A DNA stretch of 64,000 nt from assembly GCA_028275345.1 (NCBI GenBank), contig JAPWUV010000002.1:248001-312000 (forward strand), written 5' to 3'. Each line of letters opens with the position of its first letter. Position 1 is the first letter of the stretch. The notes beneath the pieces were generated by a model. The model made no database searches, had not been told where the DNA came from, and worked only from the letters and a program-made list of their open reading frames with translations. Of the stretch, positions 8,902 to 16,949 are shown piece by piece. Origin of the DNA: a bacterium (GTDB lineage Bacteria > Zhuqueibacterota > Zhuqueibacteria > Oleimicrobiales > Geothermoviventaceae). Both the position numbers and the translations under genes were made by a program.

Positions 8902-11841
8902 ATGGAAAGAGCAGGGGACCGTTTGCTGCGCATCCCAAGGCTCCTCACGGCTCTTGTGATTCTCGGCCTTGGGCCGAGTCTGGCCATCCAGCAAGGAGCC
9001 TGCGACATGAGAGAGGCAAAGCTGCCTCCCTTCGTGGGGGATTATCTATCGGAAAAACCTCAGCCGGGTGCCTTTCCTCTGGCCGATGCTGGCAAGGTGG
9101 CTCCATTGTGCGCAAGCTCCCAGGACTGGCCGGGAGTACTTCGGGTAGTCGGTCATTTTCGGGATGACCTGGAAAGGGTCACCGGGATCCGCCCCGATCT
9201 GCACCTGGATCGCATACCTGCCGCTGCCGAGGTCGTGGTGATCGGAACCCTGGGGAAGAGCCCGCTCATCGACAGCTTGAGGCGCAAAGGGCTGCTTCAG
9301 GCAGAGGAGATCGCGGGCAAATGGGAATGCTCGTTGATCCAGGTGGTCGAGAACCCATTCCCAGGGGTGAACCGGGCGCTTGTAATCACGGGGAGCGACA
9401 AGCGGGGCACGATCTACGGCATGTTCGAGATTTCGAGAAAAATGGGCGTCTCGCCCTGGTATTGGTGGGCGGATGTCCCAGCGAAACGGAAGGCAAGCCT
9501 TTTCGTCAAGCCTGGCCGATACATGTGGGGCCCGCCGAAGGTCAAGTATCGGGGCATTTTCATCAATGACGAAGCTCCCGCTCTTTCAGGCTGGGCCTAC
9601 GAGAAGTTCGGGGGCTTCAACAGCAAGTTCTACCAGAAAGTCTTCGAGCTTATCCTTCGCCTCAAGGGCAATTTCCTCTGGCCGGCCATGTGGGGGAGGG
9701 CCTTCTACGTGGATGACCCGGAGAACCCCCGCCTGGCCGATGAGTACGGGGTGGTCATCGGCACTTCGCACCACGAGCCGATGATGCGCGCTCACGTCGA
9801 GTGGGCCTGGTACGGGAAGGGACCGTGGGATTACCAGAAGAATGCGCCGCGCCTGCGGGAGTTCTGGGAGGAAGGCGTCCGGCGGATGGGCAACTACGAA
9901 AGCATCGTAACTCTGGGCATGCGCGGCGACGGCGACTACCCCATGAGCGAAGAAGCCAACATTGAGCTGCTGCAGCGGATCGTCCGCGACCAGAGGGAGA
10001 TCTTGGCCAAGGTAACCGGCAAGGATGTGACCACCATCCCCCAAGTTTGGGCGCTCTATAAGGAAGTGCAGGAGTACTACGACAAGGGGATGCGCGTTCC
10101 CCCAGATGTGACGATCTTGTACTCCGATGACAACTGGGGCAACATCCGTCGCGTTCCGCCTCGCGACGAGCTGGATCGCCCGGGTGGGTACGGCATGTAC
10201 TACCATTTCGACTACGTGGGGGGACCGAGAAACTACAAGTGGCTCAACACCAATCAGATCTCGCGCGTTTGGGAACAGATGCACCTCGCGTACGAGTACG
10301 GTGTCCGTCGCATCTGGATCGTGAACGTGGGCGACATCAAGCCGATGGAATTCCCGATCAGCTTCTTCCTGGATTACGCGTGGGATCCGGAGGCGCTCTC
10401 TGCCGAGGATTTGCCGGAATACGTGCGGGAATGGGCCGAGGAGCAGTTCGGTCCGGCCCGCGCAGACCGTATCGCTCACTTGCTCACTGAGTACACCCGG
10501 TTCAACTCGCGCCGCAAGCCCGAGCTCCTGTCCCCTCAAACCTACAGTCTTCTCCACTACCGCGAGGCGGAGCGGGTCGTCTCCGATTATCGGCAGCTGG
10601 AACAGGAGGCGCGCCAGCTCTACGAAACTATCCCCTCCGAGGGTCGCGATGCGTTTTACCAGCTGGTTCTCCACCCCATCGAGGCTTGTGCCAATCTGAA
10701 CGAGCTGTACGTGACGGTGGGGAAGAATCATCTGTACGCTAAGCAGGGTCGGGCCGCCACCAATGACCTTGCTGCGAAGGCCAGGGCTCTCTTCCGCCGA
10801 GACGCGGAGATTACCCACTACTACAACCGGGTGATGGCCAACGGCAAGTGGAATCACATGATGGACCAGACCCACATCGGCTACACCAGTTGGCAACAAC
10901 CCGACAGCAACATCATGCCCGAGGTCAAGGAGATCGCGGTGCCGGACAAAGCCGAGATGGGCGTTGCCATCGAAGGCAGCGAGGCATGGTGGCCGAATAG
11001 CCAAGCCCAGGCGATCCTCCCCGAGTTCGACCGCTTCCATCGGCAGAGCTACTACATCGAAATCTTCAACCGCGGCCGGAAACCCTTCCGATACTCCGTT
11101 CGGAGCTCTGAGCCGTGGATCAAGGTGAGCAAGAGAAGCGGCTCGGTGCCCAAGGAAGAAAGGGTGTGGGTCAGCGTGGATTGGGACCGACTGCCCCCAG
11201 GGAACCACGAGGGCCAGATCGTGATCAGCGGACCTCGGCGCCAGCGCGTGGAGATCCTCGCGCGAGCGAACAACCCGTCCCCGCCCGACGCCGAGCTCCG
11301 GGGCTGCTTTGTGGAAAGCAACGGCTACGTGGCCATCGAAGCGGAACACGTTTCCCGCTCGGTACGTGGGCGGGGCGTCTACTGGCAGCGAATCCCGGAC
11401 CTGGGGCGCACGCTGTCGGGCATGACGCTGTTCCCGGTAACCTCCTCCCCGCAAGAGCCCAGCAGCGAGGGAGATGGCGCCCGGCTCGAATACGACGTGT
11501 ACCTGATCACCCCGGGTGAGGTGAAAGTCACGGCCTACCTTTCGCCCACGCTGGACTTCCTCAACGCGGGCGGATTGCGCTACGCGGTTTCTTTCGATGA
11601 GGAAGTCCCGCAGGTGGTCAACATGCACGAGAATATGACGAACCCGGAATGGGAAGAGCGGGTGCGGAACAACGTCGTGACCAAGACCACGGTCCATCGC
11701 CTGACGAGACCCGGCCGCCATGTGCTCAAGTATTGGGCCGTCGATCCGGGCGTCGTGCTGCAAAGGATCGTGATCGACACAGGTGGGCTGAAGCCCTCGT
11801 ACCTCGGACCGCCGGAGAGCTATCGTGTACTTGCGGAATAG
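8902..11841 (+). CDS. Glycoside hydrolase family 115, xylan alpha-1,2-glucuronidase
   Basis: A 979-residue exported enzyme. The N-terminus has a positive region and a hydrophobic core (LLTALVILGLGPSLAI). The GH115 core is clear: KYRGIFINDEAPAL, KGNFLWPAMWG, GTSHHEPMMRA, TLGMRGDGD, LYSDDNWGN and WIVNVGDIKPMEFP. The C-terminal part (from about residue 770) carries the beta-sandwich and the GH115-type carbohydrate-binding region (YVAIEAEHVSR). GH115 removes glucuronic or 4-O-methylglucuronic acid side chains from intact xylan. I chose ATG 8902, with GAGGTG 7-8 bases upstream, rather than an upstream in-frame start at 8860. The released uronate matches the hexuronate-type carrier 2 kb downstream. 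Confidence 0.9.
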   Translation: MERAGDRLLRIPRLLTALVILGLGPSLAIQQGACDMREAKLPPFVGDYLSEKPQPGAFPLADAGKVAPLCASSQDWPGVLRVVGHFRDDLERVTGIRPDLHLDRIPAAAEVVVIGTLGKSPLIDSLRRKGLLQAEEIAGKWECSLIQVVENPFPGVNRALVITGSDKRGTIYGMFEISRKMGVSPWYWWADVPAKRKASLFVKPGRYMWGPPKVKYRGIFINDEAPALSGWAYEKFGGFNSKFYQKVFELILRLKGNFLWPAMWGRAFYVDDPENPRLADEYGVVIGTSHHEPMMRAHVEWAWYGKGPWDYQKNAPRLREFWEEGVRRMGNYESIVTLGMRGDGDYPMSEEANIELLQRIVRDQREILAKVTGKDVTTIPQVWALYKEVQEYYDKGMRVPPDVTILYSDDNWGNIRRVPPRDELDRPGGYGMYYHFDYVGGPRNYKWLNTNQISRVWEQMHLAYEYGVRRIWIVNVGDIKPMEFPISFFLDYAWDPEALSAEDLPEYVREWAEEQFGPARADRIAHLLTEYTRFNSRRKPELLSPQTYSLLHYREAERVVSDYRQLEQEARQLYETIPSEGRDAFYQLVLHPIEACANLNELYVTVGKNHLYAKQGRAATNDLAAKARALFRRDAEITHYYNRVMANGKWNHMMDQTHIGYTSWQQPDSNIMPEVKEIAVPDKAEMGVAIEGSEAWWPNSQAQAILPEFDRFHRQSYYIEIFNRGRKPFRYSVRSSEPWIKVSKRSGSVPKEERVWVSVDWDRLPPGNHEGQIVISGPRRQRVEILARANNPSPPDAELRGCFVESNGYVAIEAEHVSRSVRGRGVYWQRIPDLGRTLSGMTLFPVTSSPQEPSSEGDGARLEYDVYLITPGEVKVTAYLSPTLDFLNAGGLRYAVSFDEEVPQVVNMHENMTNPEWEERVRNNVVTKTTVHRLTRPGRHVLKYWAVDPGVVLQRIVIDTGGLKPSYLGPPESYRVLAE

Positions 11842-12377
11842 AGCGGCTTCGGAGAGGATGACCCGGCGGGGGTACGGTCTTGGCCAACGGGTAGGCACGC
11901 GCGCGGCGCGGAGGTTCGCCAGTTCGGCGACTGCGGAAAGGATGCGGTTCCCGAATGCGGTCCCGGCGGGATTCTCCCCGGACTTCCGCCTGCGCCGTGG
12001 CGGCGACGACTCCTCCCTCGCAGTTTCGATCTTCGCCTGTTTCCCCGGCAGATCCCGCGAGCCTAAGCTGCCACGTCGTTTCTCGCCAGTTTCTTGCGCG
12101 CATGCCGGGAAGCCCAGTGGGGCAGATCCCGCAAGGGAGAGGATCGTCGCAGCGGCTAATCCCTCACGACAGCACCTGCTTCGGCCCGGCCGGATGATCG
12201 GGAGCCAACAAGGCGTGTTCGTTGTCACAGACTGATCCGGGGGGATGCCGGATTCTTCGATCGGTTCGAGCGCCAAGGCGAGGAGGAGGCTTTCGACCGC
12301 GGAATGGAAGCGCTGAGCTCGTCATTGGATACCCTGGGTTTTCCACGGAAGGGAATTCAAGGCAGGAGTAGACAGAG
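11842..12377 (+). other. 536-base gap without a convincing gene
   Basis: Open frames here are Arg/Ser/Pro-rich and look like the by-product of high GC content; none has a recognisable domain. I see no terminator or strong promoter. AGGAG at 12364-12368 is the ribosome site for the next gene. The gap may hold decayed coding sequence, as the 13.4-14.0 kb gap does, but I cannot show it. Confidence 0.4.
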
Positions 12378-13418
12378 ATGACCGAAGCCCAGTGGGACTT
12401 GCTTCTCCGAGTGGTGCGCGGCGAACAGGTCTCGCCCCTGCCAGTGGCCTTCATCATCGATAGCCCCTGGCTACCCAATTGGTACGGGATCCGGATCATC
12501 GACTATTTCACGAGTGACCAGCTGTGGTTCGACGCGAATCTCCAGGCTGTGAACGAATTCCCGGAGGTCATTTTCCTGCCCGGCTTCTGGTCGGAGTTCG
12601 GGATGTGCACGGAGCCGTCGGCCTTCGGGGTGCGGTGCGTCTTTCCGGCGAACGAGTTCCCTCAGGCGCACAAACTGCTCCGTTCCACCGAGGACATTGC
12701 GGATCTGCCTGTCCCCGATCCCCGCACCGACGGGCTCTTGCCCTTCGTACTGAACCGGCTGAAGCTGGCCCAGCCCAGAATGGAAGCGGCCGGCCATCGG
12801 ATCCGGTTTGCGGTCGCACGGGGGCCCCTGAACATCGCAGCCCACCTGATGGGGACCACGGAGTTCCTCATGGCCATGATGCTCGAGCCGGAGAGAACGG
12901 AACAGCTCCTCTCGAAAATCACCGAGTTTCTGCGCAATTGGCTCGAACTCCAGATGAAGTGTTTCCCAACGATCGACGGGGTTTTCCTCCTGGACGACAT
13001 CATCGGATTCATCGGGCCCCGGGAGTTCGAGACGTTCGGTTTGCCCTGGTTCAAACGCTTGTTTGACTACCCTGTCTCGATCAAGTTTCTCCACAACGAT
13101 GCGGATTGCCGGGCTTCTGCGCCCTATTTGCCGCAAATGGGAGTGAACCTGTTCAACATGGGATTCGAAATCTCCCTCAACGAACTCCGGGACCTGGTGG
13201 GGCCGTCCGTGACGCTCATGGGGAACATCCCGCCGCGGGACGTCCTGGCCGCGGGGAGCCCCGAGGATGTGCGGCGCTCTGTTCGGGAGCTGATCCGCTC
13301 GCTGAAGGACAAAAGCCGTGTGATCTTGTCCTGCGGGGGCGGCATGCCGCCAGGAGTGAGCACGAGAAATCTGCGAGCTTTCCTCGATGCGGCACGAAGT
13401 GGCGGCGACACGGAGTAG
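12378..13418 (+). CDS. Uroporphyrinogen decarboxylase (URO-D) family protein
   Basis: A 346-residue TIM-barrel protein of the URO-D superfamily, the group that also includes MtaA and CmuA methyltransferases. Visible family features are ARGPLNIAAHLMGTTEFLM, DGVFLLDDI, VSIKFLHNDAD, the NMGFEISL segment and the end pattern VILSCGGGMPPGVSTRN. This subgroup lies away from heme genes in many anaerobes. Its location between xylan enzymes and a sugar carrier suggests a role other than heme synthesis, perhaps methyl transfer (for example from a methylated substrate), which is speculation. No cobalamin-binding partner is adjacent. AGGAG lies nine bases before ATG 12378. A paralogue is at 35789-36820. 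Confidence 0.8.
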   Translation: MTEAQWDLLLRVVRGEQVSPLPVAFIIDSPWLPNWYGIRIIDYFTSDQLWFDANLQAVNEFPEVIFLPGFWSEFGMCTEPSAFGVRCVFPANEFPQAHKLLRSTEDIADLPVPDPRTDGLLPFVLNRLKLAQPRMEAAGHRIRFAVARGPLNIAAHLMGTTEFLMAMMLEPERTEQLLSKITEFLRNWLELQMKCFPTIDGVFLLDDIIGFIGPREFETFGLPWFKRLFDYPVSIKFLHNDADCRASAPYLPQMGVNLFNMGFEISLNELRDLVGPSVTLMGNIPPRDVLAAGSPEDVRRSVRELIRSLKDKSRVILSCGGGMPPGVSTRNLRAFLDAARSGGDTE

Positions 13419-13822
13419 AGGCCCCGAGTTCGGGAGCTTCCATCGTCCCCGATGGGGCTACGAGAGATTGGCGGGGAGCGACGTAATGGCCGACATCTCA
13501 AGCGAAACGGTGTTCGGAGCCCCTTGTCCGATTCGTCTGAGTCTTGCGTGGGCATGAGGCTGCGCGCAATCGGCCTGGGGTTGTCCGGAAGCCGTTGAAA
13601 TAGTGGGGCACGTCGCTGCTGGGGCGGGTTTGGGGGTGGAAAGAGGTTTGATCAAGTTGCGAGCCGGAATCGGGCTTGATCCGGACTTGCCGTGGGAGAT
13701 TTTGCAGGCCGTGGCGGGCGAAGGCTCTGCCGCGCTTCCGAGAATCCTGGGCGGAAGGGTCAATGAGGCGGTCCGCAAGAAGGTGACGGCCGGACCCAAG
13801 CTTTGGGCCGGCCGGGGACTCA
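13419..13822 (+). other. Gap, probably decayed coding sequence
   Basis: About 400 bases without an intact gene. It directly precedes a recognisable sorting-domain relic, and the relic's frame is closed by a TGA near 13784. The likely reading is that the rest of an exported protein has decayed here beyond recognition. No promoter or terminator is evident. Confidence 0.35.
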
Positions 13823-14011
13823 ATGTGCGTCCGGCTCGGGGTTGTCGCATCCTCCGGCAGGGAGGTGTCGAGGTCGTTGGGCGGGCCGGTCGCGCCGGGA
13901 GGGCAGGAGCCGGTCTGGGACGCCAAAGGCTTGCCTACGGGCGTGGACATTTGCCTGCTCCAGCCCGGCAAGGAGGTTCAGACGAGGAAGATTCTCCTGG
14001 TGAGGTGAGGC
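13823..14011 (+). pseudogene. Relic of a FlgD/Por-type C-terminal sorting domain
   Basis: In this frame the translation follows the end of a type IX-like sorting or FlgD-Ig domain: VRLGVVASSGREV matches the usual V-L-V-N-G-EV strand, PVWDAKGLPTGVDICLLQ matches WDA-LPSGVYFCRLQ, and the ending TRKILLVR followed by TGA matches the normal C-terminus. The intact domain in the DUF362 protein at 15393-16802 has the same layout. Upstream the frame meets a stop near 13784, and there is no NPFN motif or protein body. I infer the tail of a dead gene for an exported protein, perhaps a lost enzyme of the xylan locus. Confidence 0.6.
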
Positions 14012-14022
14012 ACGGAGAGGGC

Positions 14023-15303
14023 ATGGACGGAAAGGCGACAGGAACCGGGGCGACGAAGGCAGGGAATTTTCGCTGGGTGATCGTGGCGCTGGTTTTCTTC
14101 GCTACGACGGTCAATTACGTTGATCGCATGGTGATCGGCATCTTGGCACCGACTCTCCAGCGGCAAATCGGATGGTCGGAGCACGAGTACGGATACATTG
14201 TGACGGCGTTCACGGCGGCGTATGCCATTGGGCTTTTGTTCATGGGCAGGGTGATTGACCTTGTGGGTACGAAACTGGGCTATGCACTGGCCCTCATCGG
14301 TTGGAGCATAGCGGCAATGGCCCATGCTCTGGCCCGTTCCGCTCTCGGCTTCGCCGCCGCGCGTTTCGGACTTGGCCTCTTCGAGGCCGGGAACTTCCCC
14401 TCCGCGGTGAAAGCCGTGGCGGAGTGGTTTCCGAAAAAAGAGCGAGCCTTTGCGACAGGCCTTTTCAATGCCGGCACCAATGTGGGGGCGATTCTGGCCC
14501 CGCTTGTGGTGCCTTGGATCACGTTGAGATGGGGCTGGCAGGAAGCCTTCGTTTTTACCGGCGCAATCGGGTTCCTTTGGCTCATTTTCTGGTTCAGCTT
14601 GTACGATCGCCCGGAACGTCATAAGCTTCTCGGACCGCAGGAGCTCGCCTACATCCGTTCCGATCCCCCCGACCCCGAGGCGAAACTTCCGTGGCGAAAG
14701 CTGATCCGGTACCGGGAAACCTGGGCCTTTGCCACAGGCAAGTTCCTCACGGATGCCGCCTGGTGGTTCTACCTCTTCTGGATTCCCAAGTTCTTGGACG
14801 AGAAGCACGGAATCGGCCTCACGAAGATCGGTCTGCCGCTCGTAGTTATCTACCTGTCCGCGGACGTCGGGAGCATTGCTGGGGGCTGGCTGTCTTCTTT
14901 CTTCATCAAACGGGGCTGGTCCATCGACCGGGGTAGGAAAACGGCCATGCTGATCTGCGCCCTGTGCGTCACCCCGATCGTGTTCGCTTCGCAGGTCCGT
15001 TCGGCTTGGATTGTGATATTGATGCTGGCCCTTGCCAACGCATCGCATCAGGGCTGGTCGGCCAATCTGTTCACTCTCGTCTCGGACATGTTTCCTCGCA
15101 AGGCCGTGGCTTCGGTTGTGGGACTGGGCGGGATGGCCGGATCCATCAGCGGAGTGGCCATCGCCAGCTTCACCGGGTGGATTCTTGAGCTGACAGGGAG
15201 CTACGTCATCCCGTTCCTGATGGCCGGATTGGGCTACCTGACGGCGCTGTTGATCATCAATCTCATCGTGCCCGAGATCAAAGAGGTCCGGATCGAAGAG
15301 TAA
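14023..15303 (+). CDS. MFS transporter, hexuronate (ExuT/ACS-family) type
   Basis: A 426-residue inner-membrane protein with about 12 hydrophobic helices. NYVDRMVIGILAPTLQ in helix 1, GLFEAGNFPSAVKAVAEWFPKKERA in the helix 4-5 region and the second-half helices are typical of the anion:cation symporter family that includes the ExuT hexuronate carriers. The start at 14023 is where homology begins; GGAGAGG sits two bases upstream, unusually close. In this context the likely cargo is glucuronate or a small aldouronate released by the GH115 enzyme. Substrate is inferred from position. Confidence 0.85.
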   Translation: MDGKATGTGATKAGNFRWVIVALVFFATTVNYVDRMVIGILAPTLQRQIGWSEHEYGYIVTAFTAAYAIGLLFMGRVIDLVGTKLGYALALIGWSIAAMAHALARSALGFAAARFGLGLFEAGNFPSAVKAVAEWFPKKERAFATGLFNAGTNVGAILAPLVVPWITLRWGWQEAFVFTGAIGFLWLIFWFSLYDRPERHKLLGPQELAYIRSDPPDPEAKLPWRKLIRYRETWAFATGKFLTDAAWWFYLFWIPKFLDEKHGIGLTKIGLPLVVIYLSADVGSIAGGWLSSFFIKRGWSIDRGRKTAMLICALCVTPIVFASQVRSAWIVILMLALANASHQGWSANLFTLVSDMFPRKAVASVVGLGGMAGSISGVAIASFTGWILELTGSYVIPFLMAGLGYLTALLIINLIVPEIKEVRIEE

Positions 15304-15325
15304 CCGCGGCGCCGCGTGAGCTTCA

Positions 15326-15358
15326 GGAGCTCCCGGGGTCAAAGGGCCCGGGACCTCC
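15326..15358 (+). other. Strong hairpin between the MFS and DUF362 genes
   Basis: GGAG-C-TCCCGGG (15326-15337) pairs with CCCGGGA-C-CTCC (15347-15358): a seven-base stem, one mismatch, and four more pairs, with a nine-base loop. There is no T-run, so it is not a standard terminator. It may stabilise or separate the two transcripts. Confidence 0.4.
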
Positions 15359-15392
15359 CCCTACTGGGTACTGAGATTTCCGGAGGCTCACA

Positions 15393-16802
15393 ATGAGCGG
15401 AGAACACAAGAACAACAAGGGGATGGCCGAGTTTTCGCGGCGGGATTTCCTGCGGTTGGCTGGACTTGCGGGGGTTGGCCTGCTGATGAAGCCCGCTTGG
15501 CCTCGCGGGGACAGCATACTCTGGGCGGGACCGACATTTTCCACATCTTCAGCCACCGTGGCGGTGACGGAGGCCTTCTCCTACGATCGAGCGTTGATTC
15601 GTCAAAAGGTGCAACATCTCTTCGAGTCGATCGGAGGTCTTTCCGACCTCGTGGGACAGGGCAAGCGCGTGGCCATCAAATTGAACCTCACAGGCGGTTC
15701 GGGTACGTCCCGCCATTCCAGGCTCCAGGGGGTTGATATCCGGGAAACGATGTGGACCCATCCGGAGGTGGTGCGGGCCATCGGCGAACTACTCATCGAC
15801 AGCGGGGTCAGGCCTTCGGACATTTACATCGTGGAGGCCCTTTGGGATGCGGCTTCCTACGCCAATTTCGGCTACGCAGACGTCCAGAGGGCCCTCGGCG
15901 CGCAGTTCGTCGATTTGAACACTGCGCCTTTCATCCAAAAGCCAGTGGGGGAGTCCCACTTCCGGTTCGAGAGCTTCGTCCTAAACCGGATACTCGCCCA
16001 GATCGACGTGTACGTTTCGGTCCCCAAGCTGAAGCATCATTACGAGGCGGGGCTCACCGGTGCCTTGAAGAACCAGATTGGGATCACTCCGCTTCAGTAC
16101 TACAAGAGAGCCAGCACCGACGGAAACCGCTCGAAGCTGCATTACGGACAGGACTCGGAGGATGTGGGGACGCACCTTCCACGCACCATCTGCGATCTGA
16201 ACCTCGCACGGCCTGTGCATCTGGCGGTGATCGACGGGATCAAGAACGCCTTCGGTGGAGAAGGCGCCTGGAATCCCACTTTCGTCCCGGCGGAGTCCCA
16301 CGTGCTGCTGGCGGGAAAGGATCCCGTGGCTACCGATGCCGTTGCCGCTCTTCTGCTTGGGTTGAATCCGGAGTTGGAGCAGCTGCCTCTTCCGGATCGC
16401 GTCCGCCGGTGCGACAACCACCTCGAGCTGATGCGCCAGTGCGGGGTGGGGACCAATCGCCTCGCGGAGATCCAGGTCGTTGGGGACGGTGCCTGGCGGG
16501 TGACCGGAGTGGAGACCCGGGGATCGGGCCCCATCCCTGATCGGCCGCGGCTTCTCCCGAACTATCCGAATCCTTTCAATGCATCGACCGCGGTCCGCTT
16601 CGAGATGCCAGTGCCCAGCCGCGTGGAGCTCGAGGTATTCAATGGGCGCGGGCGGAAGGTGGCTACCCTCTACGAAGGGTGGATGCCGGCAGGGCTGCAC
16701 GAGATCCGCTGGGAAGCGCGTGAGCTGCCGAGTGGGGTCTACTTTTGCCGCCTCCAGTCGCGGGAGTTTGTGGACACGGCCAAACTGCTCCTCCAGAAGT
16801 GA
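15393..16802 (+). CDS. Tat-exported DUF362 protein with C-terminal FlgD/Por-like sorting domain
   Basis: A 469-residue protein with three parts. Residues 14-40 hold a twin-arginine signal (SRRDFLRLAGLAGVGLLM). Residues 50-370 are a DUF362 domain (RVAIKLNLTGG, VSVPKLKHHYEAGLTGALKN, PVATDAVAALLLG), without the ferredoxin insert seen in the 869-1945 paralogue. From residue 385 there is a sorting-type beta domain: NYPNPFN, VELEVFNGRGRKV, AGLHEIRWEA, LPSGVYFCRLQ. The Tat signal implies export of a folded, possibly cofactor-bearing protein; the tail implies further delivery to the surface or anchoring. GGAGG lies seven bases before the ATG. Function within the xylan locus is unknown. Confidence 0.85.
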   Translation: MSGEHKNNKGMAEFSRRDFLRLAGLAGVGLLMKPAWPRGDSILWAGPTFSTSSATVAVTEAFSYDRALIRQKVQHLFESIGGLSDLVGQGKRVAIKLNLTGGSGTSRHSRLQGVDIRETMWTHPEVVRAIGELLIDSGVRPSDIYIVEALWDAASYANFGYADVQRALGAQFVDLNTAPFIQKPVGESHFRFESFVLNRILAQIDVYVSVPKLKHHYEAGLTGALKNQIGITPLQYYKRASTDGNRSKLHYGQDSEDVGTHLPRTICDLNLARPVHLAVIDGIKNAFGGEGAWNPTFVPAESHVLLAGKDPVATDAVAALLLGLNPELEQLPLPDRVRRCDNHLELMRQCGVGTNRLAEIQVVGDGAWRVTGVETRGSGPIPDRPRLLPNYPNPFNASTAVRFEMPVPSRVELEVFNGRGRKVATLYEGWMPAGLHEIRWEARELPSGVYFCRLQSREFVDTAKLLLQK

Positions 16803-16829
16803 GCGCCCGGACGGGGAAGGGAGTACGCG

Positions 16830-16856
16830 GGCTGAGCCGCAGGTGCGGGTTCAGCC
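16830..16856 (+). other. Hairpin before the GPH symporter gene
   Basis: GGCTGAGCC (16830-16838) pairs with GGTTCAGCC (16848-16856), nine pairs including one G-T, around a nine-base loop. No T-run follows. It lies in the 147-base gap after the DUF362 gene and could be a processing or weak termination site. Confidence 0.35.
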
Positions 16857-16949
16857 TGGGATCCGCATCGGCGGCGGAAATAAGCGGGGACGGTTGCTGG
16901 TCGGGTTCGTCGAACTTGAGGAAAGGCCAATCAAGGACGGGAGCGACCC

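Noticed and set aside
11825-12235. 136-codon frame after GH115
   Set aside because: Arg/Ser/Pro-rich, starts inside the GH115 gene, no ribosome site and no recognisable domain.
9586-12276. 896-codon open frame on the - strand
   Set aside because: It is antisense to the GH115 gene, rich in His/Arg/Pro with no domain, and results from the codon bias of the real gene.
12378-13418. Heme-pathway HemE
   Set aside because: It belongs to the URO-D superfamily but lacks the closer HemE sequence pattern, and no heme gene is nearby.
13603-14022. N-terminal extension of the MFS gene
   Set aside because: The extension is Gly/Arg-rich, without homology or a ribosome site, and overlaps the sorting-domain relic in another frame; transporter homology starts at 14023.
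13978-15342. 454-codon open frame on the - strand
   Set aside because: Antisense to a clear MFS transporter; composition is that of a shadow frame.
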